Assembly (NCBI RefSeq): GCF_030388245.1
Contig: NZ_CP098360.1
Span: 1-64,000 of the forward strand
Length of the DNA: 64,000 bases
Direction of reading: 5' to 3'
Source: Paracoccus sp. TOH
GTDB lineage: Bacteria > Pseudomonadota > Alphaproteobacteria > Rhodobacterales > Rhodobacteraceae
Below are positions 18,511-25,565 of the stretch, in pieces. Below the pieces are notes generated by a model that was given only the letters and a program-made list of their open reading frames with translations, did not search any database and was not told the origin of the DNA. The translations under genes were made by a program, and so were the position numbers. Numbering within the stretch: the stretch's first letter is position 1; the number at the start of each line of letters is the position of its first letter.

Positions 18511-18640
18511 AGGTTTCGGGGGACACGGGGGACACAGGTCCTGGGTGGCCCCCGGCGCCCGACGCAGGCGCCGGCCCATAGGCCCACCCAGGACGTCCGC
18601 GCCTCCGGACCCCATGTGTCATGTGTGTCCCCCGAAACCT
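18511..18640. repeat. 130-base nested inverted repeat (three coaxial stems)
   Basis: The outer arms AGGTTTCGGGGGACAC (18511-18526) and GTGTCCCCCGAAACCT (18625-18640) are perfect complements. Inside them, GTCCTGGGTGG (18538-18548) pairs with CCACCCAGGAC (18584-18594). Innermost, CCGGCGCC (18552-18559) pairs with GGCGCCGG (18567-18574) around a 7-base loop. The left side also repeats GGGGGACAC in tandem. It sits two bases after the VapE-like stop and 506 bases before the integrase start. It could fold as an RNA, act as a terminator, or be an origin for the element's primase. No T-run follows it. Confidence 0.85.
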
Positions 18641-19145
18641 CTGATGCAATCTTGGGCACTGCGCTGGCTTCAATCTAGCACGCTTTCGGCGCTGCTCGAC
18701 GCGCTTCTTGGGGGCCCGGGAACCCATACCCGCCCTCGGCCTTCGGGTCGCATGGGGTATCCTCGCCGGTTCCAACCTCGCGTTTCCCTGCGCCCCGCTG
18801 TCACCGCCCCCTGCCCCTCCCGCCCGCCGTGTCGCCCGACATCTTCGTCGATGTCGATGGAATCCGGCCTCCAGGCGCCCCTTGTTCTCTCGCCCCTGAC
18901 GCTGCCCCGCGACCCGCCCGACCGGCCTCTCTGAGCCTCTGGAACGCCCCTCCGGCCCGTTCCCGGCCCTTATGACCCCCCGCGCCGCCCTCGTCGGCGG
19001 CGCCGGCCCCGCCTTCGCCGCCGCGCGACTATTGCGCGGTCATCACAATGTCACCGCTCCGGGATTTCCGCGTGCTTTCAGCAAATTGCGCGACCTTTTC
19101 GGGCGTGGTTCCGTTTTCTTGCAAGCAAAGCAAGAAGTTAGCCCC
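18641..19145. other. 505-base stretch without a supported gene
   Basis: It lies between the nested palindrome and the integrase. The open frames here lack ribosome sites and recognisable sequence. The integrase frame extends upstream to 18972, but that extension is low-complexity and probably untranslated. The stretch probably holds the integrase promoter and perhaps the attachment site; I could not identify a core att sequence. Confidence 0.45.
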
Positions 19146-20411
19146 ATGACCGATACGATCATCAAGCTCGGCACCTGGAACCGCCGCCGCACGCTGGCAT
19201 CCGGCAAGACCCAGCGCCAGAAGCTGCACACCCTGAACTGGACCTGCCCCGAGACCGGCAAGAAGCGCCGCCTGTCCTTCGCGACCAAGATCGAGGCCGA
19301 GGCGCAGCGCGCCGCCCTGTTGGCCCAGATGCAGGGCAAGCGCTACTTCAACCCCGACAGCAACCCGACCGTGGCCGAGGCGGTCGCGCATTGGCTCGAC
19401 CTCAAGGCCGCCGACATCAAGCTGCAGACGCTCAAAACCTATCGCATCCTGTGCCGCTGCATCACCGGGCCTTTGCTGCAGGGCACGCCGAAGGAGCGCG
19501 CCGCCTTTACCGAGACCGGCGTGAAGCCGCATCGCGACGTCAAGGTCCTGCAGCTGCTCGGGCATCGCCGGATCAGCGAATTGACCACCGCCGAGATCCG
19601 GCTCTGGCATGCCACCGTGCGCGAGGAGGTGGGCGAGTTCACTGCCTCCGAGGTCAAGGGCATGTTCAAATCCATCCTCGCCCTGGCCGAGGAGGATTTC
19701 GGCGTCCCGGTGCCCAAGATGCCGAGCAACCTGACCCGCAGGAAGCAGAAGCCGCGCAAGTCGATCCTGGAGCCGGCCGAGGTGGCGCAGTTGCTCGACC
19801 ATGCCCGCAACGATCCGCAGCGCGGCATCTTCTATGCCTTTCCCTTCCTGACCGGCGTCAGGGCCTCTGAACAGCTCGGTTTGCTTTGGCAGGATATCGA
19901 CCTCGACCGGGGCGTGATCCAGATCCGCCGGGTGCAGGAGCGCGACGGCTCGATCACGCTGGCGACCAAGACCGAGGCCGGCGAACGCGAGATCCCGATC
20001 TGCGCCAGCCTGCGCAAGCTGCTCTTGGCCTGGAAGCTGGTCTGCCCGCGCCTGGACGGCGACCTTTACCGGGTGTTCTGCGGCCCCGCGCAGCCGCGCG
20101 CCTGGCCACAGCGGCTCCGGAACGCGGGGTCGGCGATCCTCTACAGCAATTTCCTGCGCCGCTATTGGCAGCCGGGCCTGAAGGCGGCCGGGGTGCGCTA
20201 TGTCACGCATCACTCGGCGCGGCACAGCTTCGTCTCGGTGTTGCAGGCGCAGGGTGTCGAGGTCGGGCTGGTGGCGAAGCTCGCCGGCCATGCCAATCCG
20301 GCGGTGACGCTGGGACATTACACGCAGGCGGTGCGCGGCGGCGCCGGGGCGCTGGCGCTGCTTGATGCGGCCTACGGCGGCGCGGCAGCGGGCGCGGGCG
20401 CGGGAGGCTGA
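19146..20411 (+). CDS. Tyrosine recombinase (phage-type integrase)
   Basis: This is a 421-residue site-specific recombinase. An N-terminal arm-binding part (TIIKLGTWNRRRTLASG) precedes a core-binding domain (TVAEAVAHWLDLKAADIKL; HRRISELTTAEIRLWHATV). The catalytic domain has Arg239 (TGVRASEQLGLLW), His356 and Arg359 (HHSARHSF) and the nucleophile Tyr392 (LGHYTQAV), so all key residues are present. The chosen ATG at 19146 gives a normal start; a longer in-frame reading from 18972 looks like non-coding sequence. It is most likely the enzyme that inserted the 15-25 kb island. The target site is unknown, with tRNA-Val at 25.1 kb the nearest tRNA. Unlike its neighbours, this gene is intact and GC-rich. 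Confidence 0.9.
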   Translation: MTDTIIKLGTWNRRRTLASGKTQRQKLHTLNWTCPETGKKRRLSFATKIEAEAQRAALLAQMQGKRYFNPDSNPTVAEAVAHWLDLKAADIKLQTLKTYRILCRCITGPLLQGTPKERAAFTETGVKPHRDVKVLQLLGHRRISELTTAEIRLWHATVREEVGEFTASEVKGMFKSILALAEEDFGVPVPKMPSNLTRRKQKPRKSILEPAEVAQLLDHARNDPQRGIFYAFPFLTGVRASEQLGLLWQDIDLDRGVIQIRRVQERDGSITLATKTEAGEREIPICASLRKLLLAWKLVCPRLDGDLYRVFCGPAQPRAWPQRLRNAGSAILYSNFLRRYWQPGLKAAGVRYVTHHSARHSFVSVLQAQGVEVGLVAKLAGHANPAVTLGHYTQAVRGGAGALALLDAAYGGAAAGAGAGG

Positions 20412-20598
20412 TGGCGCCGGGGGTCGGACCCCTGCCCCGCCGCCCCGGCGATACCGCCTGACCGAGCGGCAGAGCGGCGCGGTCCTCGAGGTCGATGCCG
20501 AGGCGCTGGAGCGTATCCTCGGCATCGAGGCCGGCTATGTCGATTGGGGCATCGCCGAGGACGGCGCGTTTGAGAATCGCAGGTGGCGGGTCAGGTGA
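20365..20598 (+). CDS. Small hypothetical protein overlapping the integrase end
   Basis: A 77-residue frame overlaps the last 47 bases of the integrase. Its N-terminal 25 residues are Arg/Ala/Pro-rich low complexity. The C-terminal part (YRLTERQSGAVLEVDAEALE, GIEAGYVDWGIAEDG) looks like a folded acidic domain. There is no good ribosome site at the ATG, so the true start is unclear. It might be a small accessory protein co-translated with the integrase. No family is recognised. Confidence 0.4.
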   Translation: MRPTAARQRARAREADGAGGRTPAPPPRRYRLTERQSGAVLEVDAEALERILGIEAGYVDWGIAEDGAFENRRWRVR

Positions 20599-20649
20599 GG
20601 GGGAGGCAAAAAGCTTTGGTTGCAACCTCATGCTTGCTATGATCGTGCC

Positions 20650-20940
20650 ATGATCGATTCCGATTTAGGCATTCTGGCATTGGGCAGCGGGATTCTGGCA
20701 TCCCTGGCGGTATCCATCGCCCATTGTTTCCATGGCGACCTGCGCCTCAAGGTGCTGGCCTGGATGGCTGGATTTTTGGGATTGACCTGCGCAGGCTTCT
20801 TAGGGTGCTGGCATATCGGCTTTTCGCGGCCTGCGGGTGATGCATGGGAAGCCGCCTGCTTTCTGGTGGCTGGGTTGTTTGGCTTGACGGCTGTACTCGT
20901 CTTAATTTTGTTCATTATCCTGAATTTAAAAGAAATTTGA
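20650..20940 (+). CDS. Small membrane protein, hypothetical
   Basis: This is a 96-residue protein (start MIDSDLGILALGSGILASLA) with three predicted hydrophobic segments, at about 6-22, 36-53 and 72-93, ending LNLKEI. It has no recognised domain. It lies 51 bases after the preceding small frame and is AT-richer than the core genome. Its role is unknown. Confidence 0.55.
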   Translation: MIDSDLGILALGSGILASLAVSIAHCFHGDLRLKVLAWMAGFLGLTCAGFLGCWHIGFSRPAGDAWEAACFLVAGLFGLTAVLVLILFIILNLKEI

Positions 20941-21034
20941 TCCGAGGGAATGGCCCGCCGCTATGCCCCGCAAAGCTGTTATGGGCTCTTTCATGCACAC
21001 TGCTGCCGCTCCCTTTCTCCAGGAGATTTCCTGC

Positions 21035-21193
21035 ATGCAAACCGTTCGGCATCCCTTGGCCGCATTCCTGGCCTGCGCCGCGATCCTGTTGCTCGCGGCT
21101 TGCGACATGCCCGACAGCAGCGACCCGGCCGGCCCGGCCTATAGCGTCTGCCGCCCGCCGGAGTCGGGCACGAGCTATCAGGTCTGCGGCTAG
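21035..21193 (+). CDS. Small lipoprotein, hypothetical
   Basis: A 52-residue product opens MQTVRHPLAAFLACAAILLL and reaches lipobox LLAAC, so a peptide of about 30 residues would be lipid-anchored. An AGGAG ribosome site 10 bases upstream supports this ATG over longer in-frame starts from 20963. The mature peptide is acidic and then Cys/Pro-containing (VCRPPESGTSYQVCG), and the two Cys could form a disulfide. Its function is unknown. Confidence 0.55.
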   Translation: MQTVRHPLAAFLACAAILLLAACDMPDSSDPAGPAYSVCRPPESGTSYQVCG

Positions 21194-21197
21194 CCCC

Positions 21198-21545
21198 TCA
21201 TTCCTCGGGCGGCGGTTTCCCTGCGGCCCGGCGGCGCTCTTCCTGCTGGCGCTGAAGCTCTTCCCAAACCTGCATGTTGTGGCGCCGACGCCGGTTCATC
21301 TCATAGGGCAGGCGCTCGAGGAAGTCGGCCACGAGCTCGCGCAGGTCCTCATCTGCCGTCAGATCCGAGAACACATTCAGGATCTGCGCCAGGATATCGG
21401 CCTCCTTGGGCGGATGGTTGCGCGTGGACAGATCCACCAGCGCCCGAAGCAGGTCACCGCGAAGCTGCTGCTGCCAAGCCATGCGATCGGCCGCGAATGC
21501 CGCCCTCAGCCGCTGCGCGCCTTCGTCCTCCGGTTTCCCTGTCAT
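21198..21545 (-). CDS. Hypothetical alpha-helical protein
   Basis: A 115-residue, highly charged protein (MTGKPEDEGAQRLRAAFAAD ... RHNMQVWEELQRQQEERRRA). It looks all-helical with a coiled-coil-like Gln/Glu/Arg C-terminus and has no signal or membrane segment. It converges with the small lipoprotein gene four bases away. A small membrane gene and the split exported gene lie upstream on the same strand. No family is recognised. Confidence 0.55.
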   Translation of the reverse strand: MTGKPEDEGAQRLRAAFAADRMAWQQQLRGDLLRALVDLSTRNHPPKEADILAQILNVFSDLTADEDLRELVADFLERLPYEMNRRRRHNMQVWEELQRQQEERRRAAGKPPPEE

Positions 21546-21665
21546 CTGCTCACTCCGTCAATCTCGTCCTCGGCGCCCCCGCGCCCCGCATGATGGATAC
21601 TCCCCCCGACCGGCACCCGGTCGATTGCAATGGGGGGCGCCGTGATGGAGGGTAGCATGTCAGCC

Positions 21666-21839
21666 TCAATAACGGCGCCATGCCCAGCGGCCCAGGCGCC
21701 AGAGCAGCCAGACGAGACCGGCGAACAGCCCGAGAATGACCACCAGCCCCATCAACTGGCCATCGACCGAGGCGAGATAACCCAGCATGGCAAGCACAGC
21801 GCAAATGGCCAGGGTCAGGCGAAAGCTGTCAGCGCTCAT
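21666..21839 (-). CDS. Small two-helix membrane protein
   Basis: A 57-residue frame (start MSADSFRLTLAICAVLAMLG) with two hydrophobic segments (about 7-24 and 31-49) ends LWRLGRWAWRRY, a positively charged tail likely on the cytoplasmic side. The start overlaps the stop of the upstream gene by four bases (ATGA), so the two are coupled. Its function is unknown. Confidence 0.55.
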   Translation of the reverse strand: MSADSFRLTLAICAVLAMLGYLASVDGQLMGLVVILGLFAGLVWLLWRLGRWAWRRY

Positions 21840-22267
21840 GGATTTACCTCGCAGAGTTGCCACGGATCTTTCCCGAGCCCTTCCGGCAACTGGTTCATGG
21901 CCCGGTCGATCTCGGTCAGCAGATCATCAGCACCCAGGCTGTCGGGATCCAGCGTGGCGATAACGTCCCAATGCTTCGCCGCGATGGCAAACTGCGTCAG
22001 ATGATGACGAAAGGAGCGTGCGTCAGCGAAAGTGTAGTACTTGGTCAGGAATTTCGCGCCCGGCCCGGTGACGGGGAGTTCGGCCCGCCAGAGTGATCGC
22101 CCACCGACCCATTGCCCGTCCACCTTCCGCACACGCAGCATGTTGGTCAGCGCGCAGGCATAGTTCACCACATAGGGCGCACGATGCAGCGCGCGGGCAT
22201 GAAGGTCTTATGCCATAGCCGGTTGGGCGGCGAAGGGCAGGACCGCAGCAACCCCGAACAGCGCCAT
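21836..22267 (-). pseudogene. Exported hypothetical protein with in-frame stop after its signal peptide
   Basis: From an ATG at 22267 the reading MALFGVAAVLPFAAQPAMA is a good signal peptide. It is followed at once by TAA (22208-22210). The same frame then continues without further stops (DLHARALHRAPYVVNYACAL ... GKDPWQLCEVNP) to 21836. A GTG at 22171 could start the 111-residue remainder, but that would lack export. The simplest reading is a nonsense mutation (or sequence error) in a gene of about 143 codons. No family is recognised. Confidence 0.55.
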
Positions 22268-22539
22268 GCGGCATGCACGGACTACGGCGTTTCGGTTCCT
22301 GGCGTCGGGCCGACGCCGTCCTATCCTGGTTCGGTTGACCCGGGTCACAGACTACCCCGCTGCGGTGGCAGCTTCGGCGTGGGTGCGTAGCTCAGCAGCG
22401 CCTGCAGCATCAGAACGCCCACCTGTTTGACCATCTTCATCTCTAATCTTTCCACAAACTTAAATCATGCTTCGTATTCTACAAAAATTCAAACCACGTG
22501 CGATTTATTCTGTCAATCCATGAAGCCTACTCCGGCTGC
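22268..22539. other. Divergent promoter region with a possible 31-residue reading frame
   Basis: This stretch separates the minus-strand hypothetical cluster from the plus-strand XRE regulator. A minus-strand frame at 22345-22440 (start MKMVKQVGVLMLQALLSYAP, 31 residues) has a modest AGAG ribosome site, but nothing else supports it. The AT-rich part at 22440-22520 probably holds both promoters. Confidence 0.35.
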
Positions 22540-22881
22540 ATGACCGAGACGCTCAAACATTTCATCGCCGGGCAGGTGCGGGTCTTCCGCAAGCAGCGCC
22601 GCTTGCGGCAGGCGGGGTTGGCCGAGGCCATCGGACGCACCCCCGAGGCCATCTCCAACATCGAACGCGCGAAGTCGCTGCCGGCCCTCGACACGCTGAT
22701 CGCCATCGCCGGCGCCCTGGAGGTGCCGATCCGCGAGTTCTTCCCCGATGACGGGGTGACCGAGGACAAGAGCCCGAACCGCCTGAAGCTCGACGCCGAG
22801 GGCGCCGCCATCCTGCGCAGCCTCAGCGACGAACGCGCAAAGATTGCCATCGGGCAGCTGCGCGCGATGGCCGAGGCGTGA
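22540..22881 (+). CDS. XRE/Cro-family transcriptional regulator
   Basis: This is a 113-residue DNA-binding protein. The HTH_3 domain covers about residues 8-65 (GQVRVFRKQRRLRQAGLAEA, IGRTPEAISNIERAKSLPAL), followed by IREFFPDD and a helical tail. The start MTETLKHFIAG at 22540 was chosen over an in-frame extension to 22498, which would add AT-rich leader sequence. It stands alone and divergent from a cluster of small genes, so it may repress itself and that cluster. Such regulators are common in islands and prophages. Confidence 0.8.
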   Translation: MTETLKHFIAGQVRVFRKQRRLRQAGLAEAIGRTPEAISNIERAKSLPALDTLIAIAGALEVPIREFFPDDGVTEDKSPNRLKLDAEGAAILRSLSDERAKIAIGQLRAMAEA

Positions 22882-22999
22882 GGGGGCGGCAAACAACAGC
22901 CTTGCGATCAACCCCATCTTTCAGGGTCGCGTAATTTTATAATCGAAGAACATCATACAATTCCATTTGAAGCATGCAGATTGAAAACACGAGGTCGCC

Positions 23000-23524
23000 A
23001 TGCCAGCACTGATCGCGATATTGGGCCTGATTCTTGCTGCCGGTGTTTGGGCATGGCGTCTACGGATGGCCAAGCAAGCTCTAGACGACGTATCCGGCAT
23101 TGCCGGCGATGTGATCGCCGCTGCACGCCGGCTCGGGTTCCGTAGGCGCATGAACGCCCATCCGGTCGAAAGCATCGAGGAACCGAGTCTGGCGATATCT
23201 GCCTTGGGATTGGCCTTTCTCGATCTTGCTTCCCTGCCCACGGCTGAGCAGCTTAAGAGCCTGAAGCAAGCAGTCCGCAAGGAATTGGCTGTCAGCGAGA
23301 TTAAAACTGATGAAATGTTGATCGTCAGTCGCTGGCTGGTGAACGAATGCAAAACCCCTCAAATGGCGATTGGTCGGCTTGGAAAGCGGTTAGCGCAGCT
23401 GGACAGAACCGGCTTTCAACCCTTGCTGGCGGTTCTCGGAGGTATGGAGGGTGGTACCGACACCTTGAGCCCGCGTCAGCGTGATGCCTTGGACGAGATT
23501 GCACGTATTTTTCGCCTGAATTGA
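23000..23524 (+). CDS. Hypothetical protein with N-terminal membrane helix
   Basis: A 174-residue protein starts MPALIAILGLILAAGVWAWR, a single membrane anchor. It continues with a mostly helical soluble region (SALGLAFLDLASLPTAEQLK, LIVSRWLVNECKTPQMAIGR, GGTDTLSPRQRDALDEIARI). The soluble part recalls TerB-like/DnaJ-associated helical domains, but I cannot confirm that by eye. A gene for a small membrane protein begins within a few bases of its stop. Composition is AT-richer than the core. Confidence 0.6.
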   Translation: MPALIAILGLILAAGVWAWRLRMAKQALDDVSGIAGDVIAAARRLGFRRRMNAHPVESIEEPSLAISALGLAFLDLASLPTAEQLKSLKQAVRKELAVSEIKTDEMLIVSRWLVNECKTPQMAIGRLGKRLAQLDRTGFQPLLAVLGGMEGGTDTLSPRQRDALDEIARIFRLN

Positions 23525-23949
23525 CACCCAATGAAACTAAAGCAGTTCATCTTGCCATGCATGATGTTGCTCGTCCTGGGATGGCTTATTATTGTTCCGC
23601 TTCAAGCAGCGTTGCCCCACTAATTTTGATGGCTACCGATGGATGCGGACAGATCCTTCAACCTGAGAAATTGATGGCCGCAGGAAAACTTTCAAGGCTC
23701 CTGCAGTATGCGCTGATCGTTTCGGTTTTAGTGGAGTTCCTAGCGCCCAAAGCACCTTGGTCCCTCTGGGCCTTGGTCTCATTCCCGGTAATTTCTTTTT
23801 TACTCAGCAGCAGCGCGGTCTACCTGATGAATGCAGATTTCCTCACGAACTGCGACGTATTCATTCTCGGCCCCGCCGCGACCGTTCAGATAAATCTTCT
23901 GAGCATTACTGCGATTGTTTTCATGTCGCTCAAGCGCATGCGCCTATAA
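23521..23949 (+). CDS. Hypothetical membrane protein, start or frame uncertain
   Basis: The open frame (TTG at 23521, 142 residues) has several hydrophobic segments in its last 90 residues (LSRLLQYALIVSVLVEFLAP; ALVSFPVISFLLSSSAVYLM; INLLSITAIVFMSL). Its first 40 residues look unnatural. A second frame at 23531-23623 opens with a better leader (MKLKQFILPCMMLLVLGWLI) and stops just where the main frame becomes sensible. A single missing base near 23605-23620 would join the two. I therefore suspect a frameshifted gene of about 140 codons starting at 23531. Its function is unknown. Confidence 0.45.
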   Translation: MTPNETKAVHLAMHDVARPGMAYYCSASSSVAPLILMATDGCGQILQPEKLMAAGKLSRLLQYALIVSVLVEFLAPKAPWSLWALVSFPVISFLLSSSAVYLMNADFLTNCDVFILGPAATVQINLLSITAIVFMSLKRMRL

Positions 23950-24111
23950 TGACCATCTACGCTGGCCGAATCTGTGTGGCGCCGTCGCTTTGCTACCCGT
24001 TCGATTGTGTTTCCCTGACAACATCTTGCCCGGAAAGCTTTCCCACCCATTTTGTGCGATGCCCCGCCCGCCTGTTACCAATTCCTCATGAGCAACAAGG
24101 AGTTGGAAGCA

Positions 24112-24303
24112 ATGGCACAATCCAAGGACACTGCTGTCTGGGGCACGGTGACGCTGGCGATGCCGCAGCTGGTCGAATGGCAGATCGAAGGCGGAGCGGA
24201 AAAGCTCGAAGGCCGCAGCCTGCGGGAGTTCGTGACCGCCCTGGCATCGGCCGGCGAAGGACGCGAAGCGGTGTTGCGGTTGAACCTGCTCGTGTCCCTG
24301 TGA
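24112..24303 (+). CDS. Small hypothetical protein
   Basis: A 63-residue product opens MAQSKDTAVWGTVTLAMPQL and ends VLRLNLLVSL. An AAGGAG ribosome site 9 bases before this ATG favours it over the in-frame ATG at 24088. It is soluble, with an even spread of charged residues. No family is recognised. Confidence 0.5.
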   Translation: MAQSKDTAVWGTVTLAMPQLVEWQIEGGAEKLEGRSLREFVTALASAGEGREAVLRLNLLVSL

Positions 24304-24436
24304 CTGTGGACGACAGCACCCGACCGCATTACCGTGTTCGGGGGCTGCTATGCGGGACGAAGCTGCCGCTCGCCGTGTAAGGTCAACTCTGTTACCGATG
24401 TCACTGGCCAGGCAAAAACCCTTTCACGGAAGTGTG

Positions 24437-24676
24437 ATGAGAGAAACGCAGATCAAGAACGAGCGAGGCGGGTCATGGGCAAGGGTTCTCGTATTCGCGG
24501 CCGCGTTTACGCTATGCGCATTCGCGCTCGCTTTCGCCGTATTTTACCGAACGGTGGACGCTTTGATCGCCCAGCCACTAGAGGCCATCGTCGACTGGAT
24601 CGGCAGGATCGAAGTTGAGGATCACGGCGGCGACTACCGCATCACCCTCCCGCCAACTGAAGACGCAGCGCGATAG
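24437..24676 (+). CDS. Small single-pass membrane protein
   Basis: A 79-residue protein opens MRETQIKNERGGSWARVLVF with one membrane helix at about 17-38. An amphipathic stretch (ALIAQPLEAIVDWIGRIE) and an acidic tail follow. It lacks any recognised domain. It is the last plausible gene before the non-coding stretch leading to tRNA-Val. Confidence 0.5.
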   Translation: MRETQIKNERGGSWARVLVFAAAFTLCAFALAFAVFYRTVDALIAQPLEAIVDWIGRIEVEDHGGDYRITLPPTEDAAR

Positions 24677-25016
24677 GGTCTCAACGGGCTGCTGTCTGTC
24701 CGATCGTCAGCTAAGAGCCAAAGTACCTCTCCGCCCAGACAGGGAGATCCCGTTTCCCTGTGTTCTTCGCCCGCAGCGGCACTCGTCCGACGCCCGTCCG
24801 GAGCACATCACGACCGCCAGGAGAAGCTGCCGAAACGGCTCGTTTCCCCGTGAAGAAAGGACCGCGGTGCATCCGCAATCACGAACGGCGGCTACACGGC
24901 GAGCCTCTGGCCTTGCCGCTGCAGGCCACCGGTGACACCGCCGTCCGAATTCCGGTGACCGCGTGGTGACCACGGACATCTTCGGAAATGGTGACAAGAT
25001 GTCGGGACGGGGATGA
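24677..25016. other. 340-base stretch without a supported gene
   Basis: Frames here are short and lack ribosome sites. The last part carries several GGTGAC words (about 24930-25000), but they do not form an ordered repeat. It probably contains the right edge of the accessory region. Confidence 0.4.
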
Positions 25017-25056
25017 AAAAGGCGCTAAGGGGGTGTTAAACCTGCCTTAGCGCCTT
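25016..25056 (-). terminator. Rho-independent terminator of tRNA-Val
   Basis: On the minus strand, AAGGCGCTAAGG (25045-25056) pairs with CCTTAGCGCCTT (25019-25030) around a 14-base loop and is followed by a run of T's (A's at 25016-25020 on the plus strand). It lies 9 bases past the tRNA 3' end. Confidence 0.88.
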
Positions 25057-25064
25057 CAGAATAA

Positions 25065-25139
25065 TGGTGGGCGATAACGGATTTGAACCGCTGACATCTT
25101 CGATGTGAACGAAGCGCTCTACCGCTGAGCTAATCGCCC
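25065..25139 (-). tRNA. tRNA-Val (anticodon CAC)
   Basis: The minus strand reads GGGCGATTAGCTCAGCGGTA at the 5' end. Acceptor stem GGGCGAT/ATCGCCC, D stem GCTC/GAGC, anticodon stem CTTCG/CGAAG with loop TTCACAT (anticodon CAC, valine), T stem AGCGG/CCGTT (one G-T pair) with loop TTCAAAT, discriminator A and an encoded CCA all fit. The 75 bases include the CCA. It sits at the right edge of the accessory region. Its 3' end faces the island, which is the usual geometry when tRNA genes serve as integration sites, but I found no second copy of the 3' end. Confidence 0.93.
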
Positions 25140-25213
25140 GGTGCGCGCTAGATAGCCGCAGACGAAGCGCACCGCAAGAGGCTGCAGCCGAAAAAATGCC
25201 GCGCTCGCAATCG

Positions 25214-25498
25214 TCAGGAACCGCGGCGACGCAGGCGCAGGGTGATGATCTCGCCGCCCGCGCCGTCGTGGCGGCGGCTGATGCGCGCCCGCCCCAAAGG
25301 CGGCAGCGCCAGCGTCATTCCCGAGGCGATCGCATCGCCCAACTCGGCCAAGGTCGCCTCGACCACGGTCTTGACTTCGCTGTTGCGCAGGCCGGTGCGG
25401 CGCGCCACCTGGGACAGGAGCTGCCGCTTCTGCAGCACCTTGGCCGTTTCGGGATCGGCGAAGGCCTCGGGTTCGGATCTTGCCTGTGACCGTGCCAT
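25214..25498 (-). CDS. HU/IHF-family DNA-binding protein
   Basis: A 94-residue histone-like protein. KRQLLSQVARRTGLRNSEVK and VVEATLAELGDAIASGMTLAL form the dimerisation helices, and PPLGRARISRRHDGAGGEII contains the DNA-binding arm region, with an arginine-rich end. It is slightly divergent from housekeeping HU (extended acidic N-terminus SEPEAFADPETAK). It lies just downstream of lon, as hupB does in many proteobacteria, but a terminator separates them. The start is MARSQARS at 25498. Confidence 0.82.
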   Translation of the reverse strand: MARSQARSEPEAFADPETAKVLQKRQLLSQVARRTGLRNSEVKTVVEATLAELGDAIASGMTLALPPLGRARISRRHDGAGGEIITLRLRRRGS

Positions 25499-25530
25499 GG
25501 AAACACTCCTTTCCCCTGGAGACTCGGTCA

Positions 25531-25561
25531 AGAAAAAGGCCGCGCGGATGCCGCGCGGCCT
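25531..25561 (-). terminator. Rho-independent terminator of lon
   Basis: The 11-base stem AGGCCGCGCGG/CCGCGCGGCCT (25537-25547 with 25551-25561) has a three-base loop. On the minus strand it is followed by TTTTTCTT. It lies 5 bases past the lon stop. Confidence 0.9.
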
Positions 25562-25565
25562 CGTA

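Noticed and set aside
18972..19145. Longer N-terminus for the integrase
   Set aside because: Low-complexity sequence without a ribosome site; the ATG at 19146 gives a normal recombinase start.
24900..25000. Ordered repeat or CRISPR-like array from GGTGAC words
   Set aside because: The words are irregularly spaced and too short; no repeat-spacer structure is seen anywhere in the window.
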